From assembly GCF_021582875.1 (NCBI RefSeq), contig NZ_CP091138.1, positions 2,046,001-2,110,000 of the forward strand: DNA of 64,000 bases, read 5' to 3'. This stretch comes from Microbacterium sp. KUDC0406. GTDB lineage: Bacteria > Actinomycetota > Actinomycetes > Actinomycetales > Microbacteriaceae. Under the pieces are notes generated by a model. It searched no databases and was not told the DNA's origin. It worked only from the letters and a program-made list of their open reading frames with translations. The translations under genes and the position numbers were made by a program. This document shows, piece by piece, positions 57,764 through 64,000 of this stretch (its first letter is position 1; every line of letters begins with the position of its first letter).

Positions 57764-58791
57764 GCGAGCACCTCCGTCAGGGCAGCGCCGACGCGCTCCA
57801 TGTCGGCCGTGTCGTACCGATGATCCACCGGCACCGATAGCAATTCCCGCGGCCACGGCACGTCGCGCATACGCTCCGGCCTCGGCCAGTGCATCGGGCA
57901 GAAGATCTCTTGTCTCGCGAGCTCCGACTGTACGTACCGGGCGTCCTCCACGTGGATTACAACGTGCGAGGGCAGATCCGCTGTGGAGACGATCCGTAGT
58001 CGATCGTTTCGGGACAAAACGCTCCGTAGCACCTGCGCATTGTCCCGGCGTCGTGACCGCAGGCGCTCGTAGTCGAGCACTGCGATCGTCTGCATCGTGC
58101 GTCCGCTCGCGCGCACCGGCGCCAGACCGTCCGTCGCCTCGAGCACCTCTTCCGCCTCCGAAAACACCGACCGCGCCTCCGTGAAGGAGCCGACCCGCTT
58201 CAGATCCATTGCCTCCCAACCACGATGGGCGCGGTAGCCGAGCTCGATCTCCCGCGGCAGGCCTCGAAGGTAGGCACCGTCCGCTACTGGTAACACCTTG
58301 CGCAGACTGGCCATGGCATAGTCGCCCAGCGGTCGCAGCGCGCCGAGGACCCGGTGCGTCTCATCCTCGATCACGCGGATACCGCGCGCCTGCAGTCCGC
58401 GTACCGCGGCGACATGCGTCACATCGGGCTCGGCTCCGAAGTAGGCGATCGTCAGCGCCGCCGTGCGAGCGGGATCGACGGCGTCCGCGACCCGCAGCAG
58501 GTCGTTGGCCGCGATTTCGAGGGGCTCCGCGACGTCGTAGGTGCGCAGAGTCCACCGGTTGGCAGGGAACGCGGCGATCATGCTCTCACACAGGAACGCG
58601 GGCACAAGGAGCGTGTCCCGCCTTTCGTGCTCCAAGACCGCGGCCAGCGCGGCGAGTGCCTGCCTCCCGGTCTGGACGTACTGAATAGGCCCGGCATGCG
58701 CCCAGGGCGGCGGCGACGTCGTGTCGCGCAGCAGTTCCGGCGCGCTCTCGAAGAACGAGCCGATGGGACGGCAGGATCCGGTGGCCCTCAT
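57760..58791 (-). CDS. DegT-fold PLP-dependent protein, divergent
   Basis: A 343-residue protein with the aminotransferase fold but few usual family blocks. FFESAPELLRDTTSPPPWAHAGPIQYVQTGRQALAALAAVLEHERRDTLLVPAFLCESMIAAF takes the place of the GT-G-xxA motif. TAALTIAYFGAEPDVTHVAAV is followed by GIRVIEDETHRVLGAL with the cofactor Asp (IEDE), and YAMASLRKVLPVADGAYL has the probable lysine (SLRK). The C-terminal domain is present (CPMHWPRPERMRDVPWPREL). The lack of several substrate-contact residues leaves the substrate open: an amino-sugar nucleotide or a different amine. Both ends overlap neighbouring genes (ATGA). Confidence 0.72.
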   Translation of the reverse strand: MRATGSCRPIGSFFESAPELLRDTTSPPPWAHAGPIQYVQTGRQALAALAAVLEHERRDTLLVPAFLCESMIAAFPANRWTLRTYDVAEPLEIAANDLLRVADAVDPARTAALTIAYFGAEPDVTHVAAVRGLQARGIRVIEDETHRVLGALRPLGDYAMASLRKVLPVADGAYLRGLPREIELGYRAHRGWEAMDLKRVGSFTEARSVFSEAEEVLEATDGLAPVRASGRTMQTIAVLDYERLRSRRRDNAQVLRSVLSRNDRLRIVSTADLPSHVVIHVEDARYVQSELARQEIFCPMHWPRPERMRDVPWPRELLSVPVDHRYDTADMERVGAALTEVLA

Positions 58792-59921
58792 CGCCCCGCC
58801 AAGAACGCCGCGATCGCGTCCACCACACGCTCCCGCTGCTCCGCAGTCAACGCCGACCCGCTTGGCAGCGTCAGCCCCCGCTCGAACAGCGTCTCCGACG
58901 CCCCCGATATCTCGCCCCGGTACCCGGCAAACACCGGCTGCAGGTGCATCGGCTTCCACACCGGGCGACTCTCGATGTTGTCCTCCGCCAGCGCCGCGGC
59001 CAGCTGCGAAGGCTCCCACCCGGTCACCGACGAGTCGACCAGGATCGACGTCAGCCACACGTTGTCGTGCTCGTCGCCCTCGGCGCCGAACACCTCGACA
59101 CCGTCGACATCGGCGAACAGCTGCTTGTACAGCTCGCGCATCTCGCGGCGACGCGCGATCATCTCGTCGAGCCTGGCCAGCTGAGCACGACCCAGCGCCG
59201 CGAGCAGGTTGCTCATGCGGTAGTTGTAACCGACGTCCGCGTGCTCGTAGTGCACCACCGGCTGACGGGCCTGCGTCGCCAGATACCGCACGCGCTGCGC
59301 GAGGTCGGCATCATCCGTCAACAGCATCCCGCCGCCCGACGTGGTCATCACCTTGTTGCCGTTGAACGACACGACCGACGCACGGCCGAAGCTGCCGGCG
59401 GCGCGGCCGGCATGCGTCGCGCCCAGCGACTCCGCAGCATCCGCCAGCACCGGCACGTCGAACTCGTCGGCGATCTCGAGAATGCGGGTGTAGTCGACGG
59501 TCTTGCCGAGCAGATCGACCGGCACGATCGCACCGACGTGCTCACCGAGGTCGCGCAGCACCTCCAGTGCCTCACGCAGCAGCATCGGATCCATGTTGCC
59601 GGTCACCGGATCGGCGTCGATGAAGAACGGCTCGGCACCGGTGTACATGATCGCGTTCGTCGTCGCGGCGAACGTCATGGTCGACGTGACCACCACGTCT
59701 CCGGGCTTCACACCCAGCACCAGCAGACCGAGGTGCAGCGCCGCGGTGCCGGAGCTCAGCGCGACACCATGCGCGACGCCCACCCGCTCGGCGAGCTCGC
59801 TCTCGAACGCGTCGACATCCGGTCCCAGCGGGGCGATCCACCCCGAGCGCATCGCTGCGACCACGGCGTCCTCTTCGGCCTGCGTGACGTCGGGCGAGGA
59901 CATGTAGATGCGCTCAGCCAT
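58788..59921 (-). CDS. DegT/DnrJ/EryC1/StrS aminotransferase (PglE-like)
   Basis: Transaminates a UDP-4-keto-6-deoxy-N-acetylhexosamine. A 377-residue protein: RIYMSSPDVTQAEEDAVVAAMRSGWIAPLGPDVDAFESELAE, ALSSGTAALHLGLLVLGVKPGDVVVTSTMTFAATTNAI and PVLADAAESLGATHAG with the Asp. SVVSFNGNKVMTTSGGGMLL has the Lys (near residue 185). SFNGNK with TTSGGGM is the PglE/LegC/PseC-like 4-aminotransferase pattern. Together with the CapD/PglF-type dehydratase it would make UDP-2-acetamido-4-amino-2,4,6-trideoxyhexose, the donor for a PglC-type phosphoglycosyltransferase such as 52434-54320. Its ATG overlaps the dehydratase stop. Confidence 0.88.
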   Translation of the reverse strand: MAERIYMSSPDVTQAEEDAVVAAMRSGWIAPLGPDVDAFESELAERVGVAHGVALSSGTAALHLGLLVLGVKPGDVVVTSTMTFAATTNAIMYTGAEPFFIDADPVTGNMDPMLLREALEVLRDLGEHVGAIVPVDLLGKTVDYTRILEIADEFDVPVLADAAESLGATHAGRAAGSFGRASVVSFNGNKVMTTSGGGMLLTDDADLAQRVRYLATQARQPVVHYEHADVGYNYRMSNLLAALGRAQLARLDEMIARRREMRELYKQLFADVDGVEVFGAEGDEHDNVWLTSILVDSSVTGWEPSQLAAALAEDNIESRPVWKPMHLQPVFAGYRGEISGASETLFERGLTLPSGSALTAEQRERVVDAIAAFLAGR

Positions 59922-61791
59922 TCGTCCGCGGCTCCAGGTTCAGCGGTTCGATCAACGTCGTGTCATTGTTGCGAGGCGATTGTTCCATCCTCGCCTTCCA
60001 GCCCGCCTTGTCCAGCCGCTCGGGCGTGATCACATCGGCCCGGGTGTGCGCGATCTTCGGGTGGAACGGCCGCTCCAGGTTCTCCCGCGAGCCGACGAGC
60101 TCTTCATGCAGCTTCTCGCCGTGCCGCAGGCCGGTGAACACGATGTCGATGTTCTTGCCCGACATCGAGATCATGCGCTTGGCCACCTCGAGAATCGACA
60201 CCGGCTCGCCCATGTCGAGGATCAGCACCTCGCCGGGCCGCCCGATGCCGCCGGCCTGGATCACCAGCTGGCACGCCTCGGGGATCGTCATGAAGTATCG
60301 GGTCGCTTCCGGGTGCGTCACCGTGATCGGCCGCTCCTCGGCGATCAGCCGCTGGAACGTCGGCAGCATCGAACCGCGGCTGCCGATCACGTTGCCGAAG
60401 CGCACCGAGACGAAGTTCATGCCGGTCTGCTCACCCGCCCACGCGGTGAGCTTCTCGGCCACCCGCTTCGAGTGGCCCAGCACACTGGTGGGGTTCGCAG
60501 CCTTGTCGGTCGAGATGTTCACGAAGTGGGTCACGCCCACGTGCATCGCCGCGCGGATCACGTTCAGCGACCCCAGCACGTTCGTCTTCCACGCCTCGTC
60601 GGGGTACTGCTCCAGCATCGGCAGGTGCTTGAGCGCCGCGGCGTGGAACACCACCTCGGGGCGGCGCTGCTCGAAGAGGCGGGTCAGCGTCTCGGGCTCG
60701 CGGATGTTGGCCAGCACGACGTCGTTCGTGTCGAGCAGGCCGTGGCCGGCCGTGCCCAGCTGCGCGATCTGCAGCCCGGTCTCATCACGGTCGAGCATGA
60801 TCAGCTCGGCGGGCCCGAACTTCGACAGCTGACGGCACAGCTCCGAGCCGATCGATCCGCCCGCGCCGGTGACCAGCACGCGCTTGCCGGTGACGTACCC
60901 GGCGATCAGCTCGACGTTGGTGTCGACAGGATGCCGGCCGATGAGATCTTCGATCTCGATGTCGCGCACGTCGACCTTGGCCTTCTCGCCCGTCATGAAC
61001 TCCGTCAGCGACGGCGTCACCGCCACGCGGAGTCCCGCCCGCGCGGCCTCGTCGCTGAGCCGGCGCAGCAGCACGCTGTCGGCGTTGCCGATCGCGATGA
61101 TCAGCAGAGACGCGCGCGTCCTGCGCGCCGCATCCTGGATCTGGCCGGTGCTCCCCACGACCGGCACCCCGCGCAGGCGCAGATGCTTCTTCGCCGGGTC
61201 GTCATCGAGCAGGCCCACCGGCTTGATCGGCGATGTCGGGTCGGTGATCACGGTGTGCAGCAGCCGGTCGCCCAGGTAGCCGGCGCCCACGATCAGCGCG
61301 GGCTCCGCTTCTGCAGCGGGCTTGCGCGAGTTCTCCAGCGCGAGACGCGCGATGTAGCGCACCCCGAACATCACGATCAGCACGAACGGCGCCGCGAGCA
61401 GCACGGTGCCGCGTGGGATGTCCATGGCGATGCCGAGGGGGATGACAACCAGCGAGAGCAGCAGAGTCTCCACGAGCACGATCAGCCCGAGCGCACGCAC
61501 CTCTTCGAACGAGCCGTACGGGTACCGCCCGCGATACAGAGCGAGGAACACGCCGACGCCCACCTGGATCGCCCCGGCCGCGACGCCCAGCACGATCATC
61601 CACAGCCACGTGGTCGGCGTGGGCGTGAACTCGAAGCGCAGCGCGACGGCGAACACGATGCCGAACAGCCACGCCAGCCCGTCGATCAGCGCCACCGCAA
61701 CGCGACGCCGCTGCTGCTGCACGGGGATGCCCCAGGGCAGCCCTTCTTCCGAGGCGTCTGCTTGCGCGCGCGCACGACTGTTTGAGTTCAT
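59914..61791 (-). CDS. Membrane-bound UDP-GlcNAc 4,6-dehydratase (PglF/CapD/WbpM-type)
   Basis: A 625-residue protein. Four membrane helices at the N-terminus (about residues 30-140) precede a first Rossmann-like domain (ALIVGAGYLGDRLLHTV, GVPVVGSTGQIQDA). The SDR catalytic domain follows: KRVLVTGAGGSIGSELCRQL near residue 310, HAAALKHLPMLEQYP, FVNISTDKAANPTSVLGHSKRVAEKL (the TDK/SK active site of this group replacing Tyr), RFGNVIGSRGSMLPTF and LHEELVG. It removes water from UDP-N-acetylglucosamine to give the 4-keto-6-deoxy sugar. Its stop overlaps the ATG of the PglE-like gene. Length and architecture match PglF. Confidence 0.92.
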   Translation of the reverse strand: MNSNSRARAQADASEEGLPWGIPVQQQRRRVAVALIDGLAWLFGIVFAVALRFEFTPTPTTWLWMIVLGVAAGAIQVGVGVFLALYRGRYPYGSFEEVRALGLIVLVETLLLSLVVIPLGIAMDIPRGTVLLAAPFVLIVMFGVRYIARLALENSRKPAAEAEPALIVGAGYLGDRLLHTVITDPTSPIKPVGLLDDDPAKKHLRLRGVPVVGSTGQIQDAARRTRASLLIIAIGNADSVLLRRLSDEAARAGLRVAVTPSLTEFMTGEKAKVDVRDIEIEDLIGRHPVDTNVELIAGYVTGKRVLVTGAGGSIGSELCRQLSKFGPAELIMLDRDETGLQIAQLGTAGHGLLDTNDVVLANIREPETLTRLFEQRRPEVVFHAAALKHLPMLEQYPDEAWKTNVLGSLNVIRAAMHVGVTHFVNISTDKAANPTSVLGHSKRVAEKLTAWAGEQTGMNFVSVRFGNVIGSRGSMLPTFQRLIAEERPITVTHPEATRYFMTIPEACQLVIQAGGIGRPGEVLILDMGEPVSILEVAKRMISMSGKNIDIVFTGLRHGEKLHEELVGSRENLERPFHPKIAHTRADVITPERLDKAGWKARMEQSPRNNDTTLIEPLNLEPRTNG

Positions 61792-61905
61792 CGATTCCCT
61801 CGACAGAAAGTTCTCCCGGCATCCGCCGACGTCCCCCGACGACGATCGATGCTTCTCCGCAACGATTCTCTCACACCCAATGCACAGGAATACACTTTCC
61901 GAACC

Positions 61906-63091
61906 TCAGCCCTCATCATCGCCCGTGACGGGCGAGGACGTCTTCGAGGACATCTCCGAGGAGGTGTCCGACGGAGGCTCCGTCTCATCCGGGCCGGGCG
62001 TCGGCGTGGACTCCGGCTGGGACGGCGGCGGATTCCGGCGTCGGCGCTCCTCCTCCTGCCGGCGGCGCTCCTCCTCTTCCGCCCGGAGCTGCTCCACCCG
62101 CGCCTGATCCACGATCAGGGCGAGGTAGGCCGAGCGGTACGCGGTGAGGACCTTCGCCGCGTCCGCACCGTGCAGCTTCGACGCCACGACGGCAGCGCCG
62201 GCATCCGTCATCGCCGCGCGGACCTCGTCATCGGCATCCGGATTGCGCTCGACCGCTTGGGCGGCCGCCTTCGCGAATGTCGCCGCGTACGCGGCGCGCT
62301 TCGCATCGAACGTCGATGCCAGCTCATCCAGCTGCTCCTTGTCCGAGCGCAGCTCGGCGCCGACCGCGTCGAGCTCGTCGAGCTGCTGCTGGGCGGCATC
62401 GATCGCCTTGCCGACCGACGAGAGCGAATCGGTGTCGACATCCGCGCGCTGATACGGCTCCGGCAGCGCGGGCACCTCCACCGCGTCGACCGCCGCGAGG
62501 TATGCGTCGAGCTCGCCGAGCGCAGCATCCAGCGCCTTGCCGTCGACGATCGCGATCGTCGACTCCTCTTCGTCCGCGCGCGGATCCGGTGCCTCGCGCA
62601 CCCCCTCCAGCGCGGCGCGCAGTGCCTCGGCGTGCGAGATCGCGGCCGCCTTCTGCTCGGTCACCCGCTGCGACTCGGCCTGCACCGGCGGTCTCGAGGT
62701 TCGCGATCGTCTGCTCGTCGGCCTTCAGCACCGCGACCGCGTCTTGAGCAGGGCTCGACGTCGCCGCCTGCACCACGCCGACCGTGCCCGCGGTCATCAG
62801 TGCGAGCACAGCCACGGCCACAGCTGCCAGGCTGAGCAGATCGCGCGGCCGCCTCCGGCGGCGCATCTCAGACGGCGGCAGCTGCTCGCCGGCCCTCATC
62901 GGTGCGGCGTCTCGCCTGGCGGCATCCACCATCGCCACCAGCTGCGGCACATCGGCCGACACCGGCTCGGTGCGCGGCGCGCGCGGAGCACCGAGCATCC
63001 CATCCAGACGCCGGGCCGTCTGCCGGTCGTCGAGCACCGCGGCCGTCTGTCCGCGAGGACCGCCGGGGAAGATCTCATCGAGCGATGTCAT
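61906..63091 (-). CDS. Membrane protein with long coiled-coil region, frameshifted
   Basis: About 395 residues. The N-terminus (MTSLDEIFPGGPRGQTAAVL) is cytoplasmic with a basic stretch MRRRRRPRD, then a single helix (LLSLAAVAVAVLALMTAGTVGVV). A long extracytoplasmic helical region rich in Ala, Asp and Glu follows. The last about 55 residues hold an EEEERRRQEEERRRR stretch and a Pro/Ser/Thr tail. The frame breaks near 62686: IANLETA should continue as VQAESQRVTEQKAAAI, again by one missing base. No family recognised. It is divergent from the Wzc-like gene at 63214, and the gap of 122 bases holds both promoters; a role in organising polysaccharide export at the wall is possible. Confidence 0.7.
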
Positions 63092-63213
63092 CGCGATGCG
63101 GCGCCTTCCACAGCGGGCTCCTTCCGCACCGCACGCGGCAGGGCGGGCGGAACGCTGAGTCTCAGGGGGAACACGGCGCGCCCCCTGCCGCCATTCTGCC
63201 AGCCAGGAGCCTG

Positions 63214-64000
63214 ATGAACTTCCCCGATGTGCTACGGATGCTGCGCCGGCAGTTCGTGCTCATCATCGCGGCGACCCTGATCGGCCTCTCGGCCGGCGCC
63301 ATCACCGCCATGCTGACCCCGGCGCGATACCAGGCGTCCACCGACGTGTTCCTCTCGGTCGAGGTGTCGCCCGACGCCACCCCCGGCGAGCGCCTGGCCG
63401 CCGCCGGGTACATCACGCAGGTGATCGACAGCTACCGCGCCGTCATCAACACCTCGCTGGTGCTGCAGCCGGTCGTCGACGCCCTCGGGCTCGAGGTGAG
63501 CGCTCAGCAGCTGTCGGGCTCGGTGCAGACCACGGCGACGCTGCGCAGCGCGGTGATCACGATCACCGCCTCCAGCCCGAACGCGGGTCAGGCCGCCCGC
63601 ATCGCGAACGCCGTCGCCGACAGCTTCGCCGACGCCGTCCCCAACACCCTCGAGAAGCGCGGCGAGAACGCCCCCTACGGCGTGCGCGTGGTGCAGGTGC
63701 AGAGCGCCCAGGTGCCGACCGCGCCCGTCGCACCGAACCTGCGGCTGTCGCTGGTGCTCGGCGGCCTGGCCGGCCTCGCCGTCGGCATCGGCGTCGCCCT
63801 GCTGCGGGCGACCCTCGACACCCGCATCCGCACCGCGGAAGAACTCGAGCACGCCGTCGACAAGCCGGTGCTCGGCCGGTTCGCGCTCTCGTCGGATGCC
63901 GCCGGACAAGCCGCTGATCGTCGCCACGAGCCCCGCGGATCAGCGCGCCGAGTCGTACCGCACCCTGCGCACCAACATGCAGTTCCTGCACCCCGACGGC
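63214..64000 (+). CDS. Wzc-like polysaccharide co-polymerase/tyrosine kinase (partial, cut by the window end), frameshifted
   Basis: The visible 262 residues begin MNFPDVLRMLRRQFVLIIAATLIGLSAGAITAML (Wzz-type membrane entry). An extracytoplasmic domain follows, then the second helix (LRLSLVLGGLAGLAVGIGVALL) and the start of the cytoplasmic BY-kinase region. After LGRFALSSDA the frame shifts near 63900; the correct frame reads PDKPLIVATSPADQRAESYR and then TLRTNMQFLHPDG up to the window end. The Walker motifs lie beyond the window. One missing base explains the break. The ATG follows AGGAG at a good distance. It is the second Wzc-like gene, linked to the second locus. Confidence 0.85.
   Translation, partial: MNFPDVLRMLRRQFVLIIAATLIGLSAGAITAMLTPARYQASTDVFLSVEVSPDATPGERLAAAGYITQVIDSYRAVINTSLVLQPVVDALGLEVSAQQLSGSVQTTATLRSAVITITASSPNAGQAARIANAVADSFADAVPNTLEKRGENAPYGVRVVQVQSAQVPTAPVAPNLRLSLVLGGLAGLAVGIGVALLRATLDTRIRTAEELEHAVDKPVLGRFALSSDAAGQAADRRHEPRGSARRVVPHPAHQHAVPAPRR

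Noticed and set aside
59908..61785. A 625-codon plus-strand frame opposite the dehydratase
   Set aside because: It mirrors the PglF-type gene almost exactly, is rich in Arg, His and Gln and has no recognisable domain. It is a shadow of the real gene.

Overview
The window is high-GC DNA with short intergenic gaps, many 4-base ATGA/GTGA gene overlaps, a CoaA-type pantothenate kinase and a Cys-Thr-Gly-Asn low-molecular-weight phosphatase. It also carries dense families of a short G/C-rich repeat built around CGTTGAGCGAG...GAGACGAAACG. Together these point to a Gram-positive actinobacterium, most likely Microbacteriaceae (Microbacterium-like). That assignment is inference from gene content and repeat type; no 16S or marker comparison was possible.

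Layout. Positions 1-1170 hold coaA and lepB, which are housekeeping genes. Positions 1481-41317 hold a first surface-polysaccharide locus. It has an initiating phosphoglycosyltransferase, a WecG/TagA-type transferase, an MFS transporter, a beta-propeller lipoprotein-like protein, VanZ proteins and several GT2/GT4 glycosyltransferases. It also has an O-antigen-ligase-like protein, two kinase-less Wzz-like proteins, a Wzx-type flippase and a nucleotide-sugar operon (oxidoreductase, epimerase, two DegT aminotransferases, PglD-like acetyltransferase). A giant secreted DUF4082 protein, an lhgO-GT2-GMC oxidoreductase cassette, the complete dTDP-rhamnose pathway (RmlA, RmlB, fused RmlC-RmlD), galE, and a tyrosine phosphatase with its Wzc-like tyrosine kinase complete it.

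Positions 41404-48560 hold an HprK-like/PqqD-like fusion and an uncharacterised nucleotidyltransferase. Between these two lies an accessory island with an AbiE-like pair whose toxin is truncated, an HNH nuclease, parDE and an ISL3 transposase remnant. Positions 48568-64000 hold a second polysaccharide locus. It encodes a Wzy-like polymerase, Wzx-like flippase, GT4, a phosphoglycosyltransferase-GT4 fusion, pyruvyltransferase, ATP-grasp/HAD fusion, FemAB/GNAT-type acyltransferase, two DegT-fold enzymes, a PglF/CapD-type dehydratase and the start of another Wzc-like kinase.

How it works together: lipid-linked repeat units would start on the two phosphoglycosyltransferases. They would be extended by the glycosyltransferases using dTDP-rhamnose, UDP-galactose and amino-deoxy sugars, flipped by Wzx, polymerised by Wzy, and length-controlled by Wzz/Wzc with the phosphatase. 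The second locus appears to add pyruvyl and possibly amino-acyl groups.

Quality caveat: at least 13 genes are interrupted by a one-base shift. In 12 of the 13 one base is missing, often in a G or C run. This looks like systematic base loss in the assembly rather than biology, so those genes are annotated as whole genes with the shift noted.
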